33,908 bases of DNA from assembly GCA_050013075.1 (NCBI GenBank), contig JBEKFZ010000042.1:1-33908 (forward strand), read 5' to 3'. The notes beneath the pieces are model-generated. The model had not been told where the DNA came from. It ran no database searches and saw nothing but the letters and a program-made list of their open reading frames with translations. Each line of letters begins with the position of its first letter. Positions within the stretch are counted from its first letter, which is position 1. The DNA is from JBEKIK01 sp050013075. Lineage in GTDB: Bacteria > Planctomycetota > Planctomycetia > Pirellulales > Thermoguttaceae. This document shows, in pieces, positions 1-7,479 of this stretch. Made by a program: the position numbers and the translations under genes.

Positions 1-948
1 GAAACTTTCATGACCAAGGGCGTGATACCCTCGTCGCACCGTTTGTGCCTGGGCACGGTGGGATTGAAGGCCCACGATTACGTGCTTTGCGCGTTCGATC
101 GGGCTGACCTGATCATCTGCGTGGGATACGACATGGTCGAGTACCATCCGCATCCCTGGAATCCGGACAATCGGCTGAGCATCATTCACTTTAGTGCAAT
201 TCCGGCCGAAGTCGACGAGCACTACAGCGTGGCCTTGGAGGTGCAGGGCCACGTGGGCTGGGCGCTTAGGAGCGTTGGGGAGTTGGTGCAACCCAAACAG
301 AGTTTTCCCTGGGAAAATCTGCGCAAGGCGATTGCCGCGGAAATGTCGGAGATGGCCGACGATGGTTCGTTCCCGCTGAAACCGCAGAGAATCGTGTGGG
401 ACATTCGCCGGGCTCTTGCCCCGGACGCGACCGTGATTTGCGACGTGGGCGCGCATAAACTCTGGATGGCCCGCATGTATCCGGCCGAGCGGCCCAACAC
501 CTGCATAATTTCCAACGGGTTCGCCGCGATGGGCATAGCATTGCCCGGGGCGATTGCCGCCAAATTGGCCTTTCCCGAAAGAACCGCGGTGGCGGTCTGC
601 GGCGACGCCGGCTTCATGATGAATTCCCAGGAACTGGAAACGGCCCTGCGCATCGGCACGCCGCTGGTGGTTCTTATCTGGACCGACAACGGCTACGGGC
701 TGATCGAGTGGCATCAACTACAGCAATTCGGCCGCATCAGCAACGTCCGCTTCGGCAATCCCGACTTCGTGAAATTCGCCGAGAGCTTCGGGGCCAAGGG
801 CTATCGAGTCCGGGCGGCCGACGAACTGCTGCCGATCCTCAAGCAGGCCGTGGCCGACAACACGGTGGCGGTCATCGATTGCCCGGTGGATTATTCCGAA
901 AACATGAAACTGACGGAAAAACTAGGGAAGATGGTCTGCCCCGTGTGA
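1..948 (+). CDS. Acetolactate synthase-type thiamine diphosphate enzyme, C-terminal part (5' end outside window)
   Basis: The reading frame is already open at base 1 (E-T-F precede the first Met at base 10), so the gene starts upstream and only about 315 C-terminal residues are seen; full-length relatives have about 550-570. The first 75 residues match the end of the central domain, including 'VGYDMVEYHPHPWNP', which resembles the IGYDPxEY segment of AlsS-type catabolic acetolactate synthases. The C-terminal TPP domain follows, with the metal/diphosphate motif beginning GDAGFMMNSQELE and ending near DNGYG (about residues 197-225). Family members decarboxylate pyruvate and condense it to acetolactate; related enzymes act on other 2-keto acids, so substrate is not settled. 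An aldehyde dehydrogenase gene follows on the same strand 263 bases later, which could mean that an aldehyde product is oxidised; that link is inference. Confidence 0.8.
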   Translation, partial: ETFMTKGVIPSSHRLCLGTVGLKAHDYVLCAFDRADLIICVGYDMVEYHPHPWNPDNRLSIIHFSAIPAEVDEHYSVALEVQGHVGWALRSVGELVQPKQSFPWENLRKAIAAEMSEMADDGSFPLKPQRIVWDIRRALAPDATVICDVGAHKLWMARMYPAERPNTCIISNGFAAMGIALPGAIAAKLAFPERTAVAVCGDAGFMMNSQELETALRIGTPLVVLIWTDNGYGLIEWHQLQQFGRISNVRFGNPDFVKFAESFGAKGYRVRAADELLPILKQAVADNTVAVIDCPVDYSENMKLTEKLGKMVCPV

Positions 949-970
949 TACATTTCATAATTTAATAATC

Positions 971-1183
971 AACACGGAGACACGGAGAACACGGAGGGAA
1001 GAACAAGTAAATAAAAAATTATTTAAGAGATTGCAGTAAGGTGTAAGTAAAGGGAAAAAGGGGAAAAAGGGAAATAATATTTTGTAGTTATTTTTGAGTT
1101 TCCCCTTTTCCCCCTTTTCCTTTTTTCCTTTTTACACATAAGATTTATTATGTAATCTCCGTGTTCTCCGTGACTCCGTGGTG
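971..1183. repeat. Nested imperfect inverted repeat (about 210 bp)
   Basis: The outer arms are built from degenerate CACGGAG units: AACACGGAGACACGGAG-type sequence at 971-998 and its inverse, CTCCGTGTTCTCCGTG-type, at 1156-1183. Inside lie inner arms of G/A-rich sequence at 1042-1073 (TGTAAGTAAAGGG...) and C/T-rich sequence at 1099-1136 (...CCTTTTTACA). The whole region between the two genes could fold into one long hairpin. It resembles the low-complexity mini-elements often seen between bacterial genes. I see no gene in it. Confidence 0.7.
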
Positions 1184-1211
1184 ATTTAATATTTTTGCTG
1201 GGAGTTTTTCC

Positions 1212-2651
1212 ATGCCGGAACATTTTCCACTGATGGTTCCCGGGGCAAAACCGGCGGCGGCTTTGGCCGAGGTGCGTGCGCCGTTCGACGGGTCTTTGAT
1301 TGCCACAGTGGAGCAGGCCGATGGATCGGCCGTGGAAAAGGCCTTTGAAACGGCTTACTCCTTGTTCCGCAATCGCGATGCCTGGCTGAAACCGTCCGAG
1401 CGGATAGCGGTGCTGGAAAAAGCGGCCGAGTTGATGCAAGCCAATCGCGATGAACTGGCTCTGGAGGCCGCGCGCGAAGGGGGCAAGCCGCTGGTGGATT
1501 CCCGCGTCGAGGCCGATCGGGCCATCGACGGCATAAAACTTTGCATCCAGCATTTGCGCACGCAAGCGGGCGGCGAAATTCCCATGAATCTCAACGCCGC
1601 ATCCGCGGGCCGGCTGGCTTTTACACAGCACGAGCCGATCGGAGTGGTAGCGGCCTTTAGCGCGTTCAACCATCCGTTGAACTTGATCGTCCATCAGGTG
1701 GGACCCGCCATCGCGGCCGGTTGCCCGGTGATTGTCAAGCCGGCAAAGGCAACGCCGCTTTCCTGCTTCCGCCTGGTCAACATTCTTAGAGAAGCCGGAT
1801 TGCCCGACCAGTGGTGCCAGGCGTTTGTGACAGTCGATAATAATCTGGCCACTTCGATGGTAGCGGATCGGCGGCTGGGATTTTTCAGTTTCATCGGCAG
1901 CGGCCGGGTAGGTTGGGATTTGCGCCGCAAGTTGGCGCCCGGTGCTCGATGTTCCTTAGAACACGGGGGAGTGGCACAGGTAATCGTGGCGGCCGACGCC
2001 GACGTGGACAATGCCTTGCCGCTGGTTTGCAAGGGCGGATTTTATCATGCTGGGCAGGTGTGCGTTTCGGTGCAACGGGTGTACGTCGATAAAACTATCG
2101 CCCGGGAGTTTGCCGAGCGTTTGGCCGGTTTGGCCCGGGGGCTTAAAGTCGGCGACCCCACGCTGCCGGAAACCGAGGTCGGCCCACTGATCCGTGAGTC
2201 GGAGGTAAAACGCGTGGACGAGTGGGTCCGAGAGGCTATTGCACGTGGCGGGGAAGCACTGTGCGGCTCAAAATCGATTTCCTCGCGATTCTACGCTCCG
2301 ACGGTGCTTTACAATCCGCCGGACGACGTGCGCGTGAGCACGCACGAGGTCTTCGGCCCGGTGGTGTGCGTTTATTCATATAATAATATTGATGAAGCCA
2401 TCGCCCGGTCTAACGCCTTGCCTTACGCATTTCAGGCGGCGGTGTTCACCCGCGACTTGGATACTGCATTGCGGGCCACGTGGCGCTTGGACGCGGCCGC
2501 GGTGATGGTCAACGATCACACCGCATTCCGCGTGGATTGGATGCCCTTTGCCGGACTGAAGGAATCGGGCCTGGGCGTGGGCGGAATCCAATACACAATG
2601 GAAGACATGCAAATCAAGAAGTTGGTGGTGATTCGGTCGAAGGAATTGTAA
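1212..2651 (+). CDS. Aldehyde dehydrogenase family protein (NAD(P)+-dependent)
   Basis: This 479-residue protein has the full ALDH fold in the expected order. The cofactor-binding segment has the conserved Asn in 'AFNHPLNL' (about residue 158) and 'VIVKPAKATPLS' (about 175-186). The general-base Glu is in 'SLEHGG' (about 249-254). The nucleophilic Cys is in 'HAGQVCVS' (about 280-287), and the 'HEVFGPVVCV' block is near residue 378. It would oxidise an aldehyde to an acid or acyl derivative in the cytosol. The usual ELGGK motif reads EHGGV, so the general base is kept while the neighbouring Lys is lost. Its overall look recalls lactaldehyde/glyceraldehyde-3-phosphate-type members, but the substrate cannot be read from sequence. 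The gene follows an acetolactate synthase-like gene on the same strand. The ATG at 1212 fits the family N-terminus. Confidence 0.85.
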   Translation: MPEHFPLMVPGAKPAAALAEVRAPFDGSLIATVEQADGSAVEKAFETAYSLFRNRDAWLKPSERIAVLEKAAELMQANRDELALEAAREGGKPLVDSRVEADRAIDGIKLCIQHLRTQAGGEIPMNLNAASAGRLAFTQHEPIGVVAAFSAFNHPLNLIVHQVGPAIAAGCPVIVKPAKATPLSCFRLVNILREAGLPDQWCQAFVTVDNNLATSMVADRRLGFFSFIGSGRVGWDLRRKLAPGARCSLEHGGVAQVIVAADADVDNALPLVCKGGFYHAGQVCVSVQRVYVDKTIAREFAERLAGLARGLKVGDPTLPETEVGPLIRESEVKRVDEWVREAIARGGEALCGSKSISSRFYAPTVLYNPPDDVRVSTHEVFGPVVCVYSYNNIDEAIARSNALPYAFQAAVFTRDLDTALRATWRLDAAAVMVNDHTAFRVDWMPFAGLKESGLGVGGIQYTMEDMQIKKLVVIRSKEL

Positions 2652-2669
2652 AGATAGAGGCGAGTGTGT

Positions 2670-2736
2670 TTATTGAATGTCATGTTAACAATGTCGTATT
2701 CTTAGTTTAGCCCCGGAGCTTGCTCCGGGAGTTTTT
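2670..2736 (+). repeat. MITE-like element copy E (half element) ending in a terminator-like hairpin
   Basis: The left end TTTATTGAATGTCATG followed by AATGTC matches the ends of copies A-D. It is followed by TAGTTTAG and a perfect 8-bp stem, CCCGGAGC/GCTCCGGG (2712-2729), then GTTTTT. The stem plus T-run could end transcription from the aldehyde dehydrogenase gene before sdhC. The copy at 20681-20745 has nearly the same layout and hairpin. Confidence 0.65.
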
Positions 2737-2742
2737 ACCACA

Positions 2743-3468
2743 ATGGACATTCCCTTTCTAGCATCGATCTTCGGCAAGCACGAATTCGTCGTGCGGCGGT
2801 TACACTCGCTGCTGGGACTAGTGCCGATAGGCGGATTCCTTTGTTTCCACCTGGCTACCAATGCCAGCATATTGGACGGTTCTGAAACTTTTCAAATGCG
2901 GGTGAACATTATTCATCAACTCGGCCCGATAACGCTTTCTGTGCTGGAATGGTGCACGATTTTCCTGCCGATTTTGCTGCACGGCATAATCGGATTGATT
3001 ATCGTATCCCGAGGAAAACGCAATCTGCGGCATTATCCTTATTTGGAAAACTGGCGCTATACTTTGCAGCGAGTCACGGGCGTAGTAGTCATGGCCTTTA
3101 TACTTTTTCATGTTTTTCAGATGCACGGATGGTTTCGCTGCCAGTGGTGGACTACGCATGTTGCCCGGCCGTTTGGCGGGGCGCAATTCGACTGGGAACA
3201 TGCCGCGGCATCGGTTGCCACCGTGCTTGAAGGATCAATAATCTTTGCCGCCATCTACTTCCTGGGCATAGTTGCCGCGGTGTATCACATGGCCAACGGG
3301 CTGTGGACGATGGGCATTACCTGGGGCGTTTGGACCACTCCCCGCGCACAACGCTGGGCGAATATCCCCTGCGCCCTGTTCGGACTGGCCTTGTTGACTA
3401 TTGGATTGGGCGCACTTTTGGGATTTTTAAACGTTCCATCGCCGTTTGTAGGCATGGCAATTAGATGA
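2743..3468 (+). CDS. sdhC: Succinate dehydrogenase cytochrome b558 subunit
   Basis: This is a 241-residue polytopic membrane protein of the Bacillus-type SdhC family (single-chain, five-helix, di-haem anchor). It holds the flavoprotein and iron-sulfur subunits on the membrane and passes electrons to quinone. Visible features are an N-terminal segment 'RRLHSLLGLVPIGGFLCFHL' with candidate haem-ligand His residues, 'VLEWCTIFLPILLHGIIGL', and 'RVTGVVVMAFILFHVFQMHGW' with two more His residues. A fourth helix contains 'AAVYHMANGLWTMG' and there is a final C-terminal helix. sdhA and sdhB follow on the same strand, the order used in Bacillus and many planctomycetes. The gap to sdhA is unusually wide (220 bp) because a repeat element sits in it. 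The ATG at 2743 gives the expected N-terminus; no clear Shine-Dalgarno sequence is present. Confidence 0.9.
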   Translation: MDIPFLASIFGKHEFVVRRLHSLLGLVPIGGFLCFHLATNASILDGSETFQMRVNIIHQLGPITLSVLEWCTIFLPILLHGIIGLIIVSRGKRNLRHYPYLENWRYTLQRVTGVVVMAFILFHVFQMHGWFRCQWWTTHVARPFGGAQFDWEHAAASVATVLEGSIIFAAIYFLGIVAAVYHMANGLWTMGITWGVWTTPRAQRWANIPCALFGLALLTIGLGALLGFLNVPSPFVGMAIR

Positions 3469-3492
3469 TATCAAACAATGTGGCGTCAAACG

Positions 3493-3640
3493 CCCGGCAC
3501 AAGTGCCGGGGCTATTGAGTGTCAGAAAACTAATGTCACACACAATAGCCGGCGGCTAACAACCTCCGGCGGGTATTCGCTCATATTCCGGCGGTCGTTG
3601 ACCGCCGGCTAGCGACATTATCAATCTGAAACCCAATAAA
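3493..3640. repeat. MITE-like element copy A with adjacent hairpin, inside the sdh cluster
   Basis: A perfect hairpin CCCGGCAC-AA-GTGCCGGG (3493-3510) abuts the element. The element runs from TATTGAGTGTCAG at 3513 to CTGAAACCCAATAAA at 3640. Its ends are imperfect inverted repeats, each with an internal AATGTC/GACATT core. Inside is a perfect 9-bp stem, CCGGCGGTC/GACCGCCGG (3588-3608), plus a second imperfect palindrome at about 3548-3573. It separates sdhC from sdhA, where it could weaken, stabilise or process the transcript. Confidence 0.65.
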
Positions 3641-3688
3641 CATTAATACTATCCCCTAACCACTAACCACTCTCCACTAACCACTTTC

Positions 3689-5659
3689 ATGACAACTCCG
3701 CGCGTAATGGTCGTCGGCGGCGGATTGGCCGGGCTGGCGGCCGCGATGAAATTGGCCGAACTGGATTGCGGCGTGGGGCTGATGAGCCTTTTGCCGGTCA
3801 AGCGTTCGCACAGCGCCTGTGCTCAGGGCGGAATCAACAGCGTCAACGATCTTACCCGGCAACTCGGCGACAGCGAGTGGAAGCATTTCGACGATACGCT
3901 CTACGGCGGCGATTTCCTGCAACACCAGCCGCCGGTCAAGGAATTGGCCTACTGGGCGCCGAAGATCATCGACCTGATGGACCGGTTGGGTGTTACCTTC
4001 AACCGCACGCCCGAGGGTTTTCGCGATCAGCGGCGGTTTGGCGGCACGCTTTATCGGCGGACCGCTTTCGCCGGAGCGACCACCGGGCAGCAATTGCTCT
4101 ACGCCCTGGACGAACAAGTGCGGCGCTGGGAGGTTGCCGGGAAGGTGACGAAGTTCGAATTTTGGGATTTTTTGGGACCGATAATAGACGGTCAAGGCCG
4201 CTTGCGCGGTTGCGTCGCCCAAGACCTAATTAGCATGGAGATCCGCGCGTTTCCGGCCGACGCTTTGATCATCGCCGCCGGCGGGTGCGGTCTGATCTTC
4301 GGCCGCTCGACCAATTCGATGGCCACAAACGGCAGCGCGGTAAGCCGGGTGTTTCAAGCCGGAGGGCGCTACGCCAACGGCGAGTTTGTGCAAGTGCATC
4401 CCACGGCCATCCCCGGCGCGGACAAGTTGCGCCTGATAAGCGAAAGCGCCCGGGGCGAAGGTGGGCGAATTTGGGTCCCGCGCAAACCCCAAGATTCCAG
4501 ACCGCCCAACGATGTACCCGAAAAAGAGCGATATTATTTCCTCGAAGAGCGCTATCCCCGCTACGGCAACCTTGTGCCGCGCGACATCGCCACCCGCGAA
4601 ATCTTCAAGGTGTGCGTGCAAGAGGGCTTGAGCGTAGAGCCGGATCGGATGTGCGTATATCTCGACGTTTCCGGCCTGCCGCGCGAGCTGTTGGATCGAA
4701 AACTCTCGGGCATTTTGGAGATTTATCAGAAATTCCAGGGCGTCGATCCACGCATCACGGCAATGAAAATATTTCCGGCCGTTCATTACAGCATGGGCGG
4801 ATTGTGGTGCGATTACGAGCGCTCGGCCGAAGGCGGCTTGACGATCGGCTCGCCCCGAAATCAGCAAACCAACGTTCCCGGGATTTTCGCCATCGGCGAG
4901 TGCGATTACCAATTCCACGGCGCAAACCGCTTAGGCGCGAATTCGCTGGTGGCCTGCATTTTCAGCGGCATGACCGCGGCGCCGGGCGTGATGGCTTCAA
5001 TCGACAATCTGCCCGGCGGAAATGCCGCCGATCAGCCGTCCTCGTTGTTCGATCAGGCGGTTTACAGGCATCTGGCCGAGTACAAAACCATGTTGGCGCG
5101 CGGCGACGGCGGGCCGAATCCATATACGCTGCACCGGGAACTCGGCCGACTGATGACCAAAAGCGCAACCGTGGTGCGGCATAATTCCGATCTGCAATCG
5201 GCCTACGATAAGCTCCGCGATATGGAAGAGCAGGCCCGGCATTGCACGGCGGCGGACCGCGGAACTTGGGCGAATCAAAATGTAGTCTTCATCCGGGCAT
5301 TGCAGGACATGTTCCCGCTGGCAAAGACCATCGTAAAAGGTGCGCTGATGCGCGACGAGTGCCGAGGGGCGCATTACAAGCCCGAGTTCGCCATGCCCGA
5401 TATCGCCGCCGCGGATCCGGCCGATAAGCGGCGTCAGGCCGAGGCGTGGTGCGACCGGTTCGAGGAAAACAATCGCAAATGGCTGAAAACATCCGTGGCC
5501 TCGCTGGGTCCGGACGGCGAACCGCGGATTTCGTACGAGGACGTGGATACGTCGATCATCCCGCCGCGCCCGCGTTTGTACGGCATGGTCGGCGGGCAGG
5601 CGATCGAAGAAGTTTGGAAGGAAAGAGGTCGGAGAGAAGGGGCCAGAGGTCAGAAATAG
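3689..5659 (+). CDS. sdhA: Succinate dehydrogenase flavoprotein subunit
   Basis: This 656-residue subunit oxidises succinate to fumarate at a covalently bound FAD. The N-terminus has the Rossmann motif 'VVGGGLAGLAAAMKLAE' (residues 8-24), then 'RSHSACAQGGIN', whose His is the expected covalent FAD attachment site. Substrate-binding and catalytic segments are visible: 'HPTAIPGADKLRLISE' with 'ARGEGG' (about 241-263), 'HYSMGGLWCD' (about 367-376) and the C-terminal FAD segment 'GANRLGANSLVACIFSG'. The helical and C-terminal domains are complete. The length fits the Bacillus/epsilonproteobacterial class, which pairs with a single b558-type anchor such as the sdhC upstream. sdhB follows 100 bp downstream. 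A short run of CCACTAAC-like repeats (about 3657-3686) lies just before the start codon and no ribosome-binding site is obvious. Confidence 0.94.
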   Translation: MTTPRVMVVGGGLAGLAAAMKLAELDCGVGLMSLLPVKRSHSACAQGGINSVNDLTRQLGDSEWKHFDDTLYGGDFLQHQPPVKELAYWAPKIIDLMDRLGVTFNRTPEGFRDQRRFGGTLYRRTAFAGATTGQQLLYALDEQVRRWEVAGKVTKFEFWDFLGPIIDGQGRLRGCVAQDLISMEIRAFPADALIIAAGGCGLIFGRSTNSMATNGSAVSRVFQAGGRYANGEFVQVHPTAIPGADKLRLISESARGEGGRIWVPRKPQDSRPPNDVPEKERYYFLEERYPRYGNLVPRDIATREIFKVCVQEGLSVEPDRMCVYLDVSGLPRELLDRKLSGILEIYQKFQGVDPRITAMKIFPAVHYSMGGLWCDYERSAEGGLTIGSPRNQQTNVPGIFAIGECDYQFHGANRLGANSLVACIFSGMTAAPGVMASIDNLPGGNAADQPSSLFDQAVYRHLAEYKTMLARGDGGPNPYTLHRELGRLMTKSATVVRHNSDLQSAYDKLRDMEEQARHCTAADRGTWANQNVVFIRALQDMFPLAKTIVKGALMRDECRGAHYKPEFAMPDIAAADPADKRRQAEAWCDRFEENNRKWLKTSVASLGPDGEPRISYEDVDTSIIPPRPRLYGMVGGQAIEEVWKERGRREGARGQK

Positions 5660-5759
5660 TTTAGCCGCGACCCGAAGGGGAGCGTGGAAACATAAAGCCG
5701 CGACCGCTGGTCACGCTTTTGTGCGCAAGATGGGGATTGTTTTTATTAGCGAGTGGATC

Positions 5760-6614
5760 ATGGATAACGATGTCAAACCGAAAACGCCGACATTTTCGTC
5801 GTTCCTGGTTCGCGTGTTGCGCCAGGACGGGCCTGGACAACCAAATTACTGGCAGCGGCACCGGGTGGACTACGAGCCGAACATGAATTGCATCAGTGTG
5901 CTGCAAAAAATAGCCGAACTGTCCAGGACCGCCGAAGGCAAACCCGTCGCCCCGGTGGCTTGGGAGTGCAATTGCCTGGAGGAAGTCTGCGGGGCGTGCA
6001 CGATGATAATCAACGGGCGCGTGCGCCAAGCCTGCACCGCGCTTGTGGATCAACTGCTGGCCGACCGGCCCGGCGAGATCGAACTTCGCCCGGCGTCCAA
6101 GTTTCCCGTGATTCGCGATCTTCTGGTCGATCGCTCGCGGATGTTCGCCTGCCTGGAGAAGATTTTGGCCTGGCTGCCGGTGGATAGCTATCTGGACATG
6201 GGGCCTGGAGCGCGGCAGTCGCAGGAAACGCAGCAAATGGCTTATCTATACAGCAAGTGCATGACCTGCGGCTGCTGCCTGGAAACCTGCCCGCAGTTTT
6301 TGAAGATCGAACTGGAGCACAAGCCCGGCGAAAGCGAAGAAGAATATCGTGCCCGGCAACGGGTGGCGAACCTGCGTTCGTTCATGGGCGCGCACGCCAT
6401 TGCCCAGGTGGAGCTTTTCAATTCCAATCCCGTTGGGGCGATGAATTCTTTCGAGCGGCTAGAGGCCCTTGTGGCCGAGGGCGGCATCCAAACCTGCGGC
6501 AACGCGCAGAACTGCGTGAAAGTCTGTCCCAAGGAAATTCCATTGACGACGGCCATCGGCCGCTCCGGGCGTGCGGCCACATTGCATACGATCCGCAAGT
6601 GGTTTGATCGATAA
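5760..6614 (+). CDS. sdhB: Succinate dehydrogenase iron-sulfur subunit
   Basis: This is the electron-transfer subunit of complex II. From the ATG at 5760 it has 284 residues; an in-frame GTG at 5721 would add 13 residues, but the family alignment starts near 'TFSSFLVRVLRQDG', so I prefer 5760. The N-terminal ferredoxin domain has the [2Fe-2S] cysteines in 'CNCLEEVCGACTM' plus a later Cys in 'VRQAC'. The C-terminal domain has 'CMTCGCCLETCPQF' and 'CGNAQNCVKVCPKEIP' for the [4Fe-4S] and [3Fe-4S] clusters. Together with sdhA and sdhC it completes a three-gene Bacillus-type complex II. The stop codon at 6612-6614 falls within the outer end of the REP hairpin next door, so the transposon unit abuts the gene exactly. 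Confidence 0.92.
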   Translation: MDNDVKPKTPTFSSFLVRVLRQDGPGQPNYWQRHRVDYEPNMNCISVLQKIAELSRTAEGKPVAPVAWECNCLEEVCGACTMIINGRVRQACTALVDQLLADRPGEIELRPASKFPVIRDLLVDRSRMFACLEKILAWLPVDSYLDMGPGARQSQETQQMAYLYSKCMTCGCCLETCPQFLKIELEHKPGESEEEYRARQRVANLRSFMGAHAIAQVELFNSNPVGAMNSFERLEALVAEGGIQTCGNAQNCVKVCPKEIPLTTAIGRSGRAATLHTIRKWFDR

Positions 6615-6700
6615 AAAAGGGGTCAGAACTATTTTTCTAGCAATAAGCGTAGAGAGAACGATTTTGGTCAAAGAAAAATAGTTCTGACCCCTTTTTTATC
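6610..6700. repeat. REP hairpin, left copy (29-bp perfect inverted repeat)
   Basis: Arms at 6610-6638 and 6672-6700 are exact reverse complements, with core GGGGTCAGAACTATTTTTCT and a 33-base unpaired centre. The arms contain the sdhB stop codon and encode the last residues (KKGVRTIFL) of the RAYT gene. A nearly identical hairpin lies on the other side of the RAYT gene (7385-7479). Such a long stem probably also acts as a bidirectional transcription stop between the convergent genes. Confidence 0.9.
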
Positions 6701-7375
6701 CTTCGGTCTTCCCCGGGATCTGATGGCAAGGTCGAGTTTCAGTCGGCGGCTGAGTTTATCCACCCAACCGGTCGCTCCAAAGGGCAAGCCGGTTTCCACG
6801 CTGCGGCGGATGGCCGCCAGTTCGGCTTCTTCCGGCTCTTGATGCACATAAGCATCCCAGCGTCGCTGACGCAGTGCGGTCGTGGGGGCAAGTTGCTCAT
6901 ATGCTACTACCGAATCGAGCAAGTCATTCGGCTTGCCCAGCCCATGAGCGGAAAAACTGCTCCATCGATAGTTGCCCGCCCGGCGCACAATTTTCGCCTG
7001 CAGCGGGTTAGCTTCGATATAGCGCAACACGCGGAGCAGATGATCGTCGTCTTGGATTACCGGACTTTTAAATCTTCCCTGCCAAACATGTCCCCCACCG
7101 CCGTGAAATCGGTGATAACGTTGCGTATGCGAAACCAGTAGGCTTTGCATGATCCGGCTCACCGAAGCCCCTATCGGACGCAGAAGCAGATGGAAATGAT
7201 TTTCCATCAAACAATATCCATACAGTTCGAACGATTTGCGGACTTTTAACTCGGCAAGGGCTTTTAAAAAGGCTTCGTAATCGCCATCGGCGAATAAAAC
7301 CTGTTGTTGATTATTACCACGATTGATGACATGGTAAACAAGCCCCTCGTCAATAGGTCTCAATGGTCGGGGCAT
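6668..7375 (-). CDS. REP-associated tyrosine transposase (RAYT, Y1 HUH family)
   Basis: This 235-residue single-stranded-DNA transposase belongs to the IS200-related TnpA_REP group, which is thought to spread REP palindromes. It opens with 'MPRPLRPIDEGLVYHVINRG', typical of the family. The HUH metal-binding motif is 'MENHFHLLLRP' (about residues 57-67). The catalytic Tyr is probably in 'SHTQRYHRFHGGGG', followed by 'HVWQGRFKS', a family signature, and 'YIEANPLQAKIVRRAGNYRW'. The gene is complete and looks intact. It is flanked on both sides by the same perfect hairpin, its presumed substrate, 9 bp upstream of its start and overlapping its 3' end. Its last nine residues are encoded by a repeat arm. 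It sits between the convergent sdhB and gltA genes. Confidence 0.88.
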   Translation of the reverse strand: MPRPLRPIDEGLVYHVINRGNNQQQVLFADGDYEAFLKALAELKVRKSFELYGYCLMENHFHLLLRPIGASVSRIMQSLLVSHTQRYHRFHGGGGHVWQGRFKSPVIQDDDHLLRVLRYIEANPLQAKIVRRAGNYRWSSFSAHGLGKPNDLLDSVVAYEQLAPTTALRQRRWDAYVHQEPEEAELAAIRRSVETGLPFGATGWVDKLSRRLKLDLAIRSRGRPKDKKGVRTIFL

Positions 7376-7384
7376 ATTTATTCT

Positions 7385-7479
7385 ATAGAAAAGGGGTCAG
7401 AACTATTTTTCTGTAGTATAACAAAAAGGAGAAAGAAAGTCTATTAGGTGAAGAAAAATAGTTCTGACCCCTTTTCTAT
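7385..7479. repeat. REP hairpin, right copy (28-bp perfect inverted repeat)
   Basis: Arms at 7385-7412 and 7452-7479 are exact reverse complements with a 39-base centre. They share the core AGGGGTCAGAACTATTTTTCT with the left copy (6610-6700), but the outer bases differ (ATAGAAA against ATAAAAAA) and the centres differ. Because both arms of each copy carry compensating changes, each hairpin is perfect within itself. The right arm supplies the citrate synthase stop codon (7476-7478). Confidence 0.9.

Noticed and set aside
1023..1694. 223-codon minus-strand frame opposite the aldehyde dehydrogenase gene
   Set aside because: It is antisense to a well-supported ALDH gene and its N- and C-terminal ends come from the CACGGAG/GGGAAAA repeats; it has no family features.
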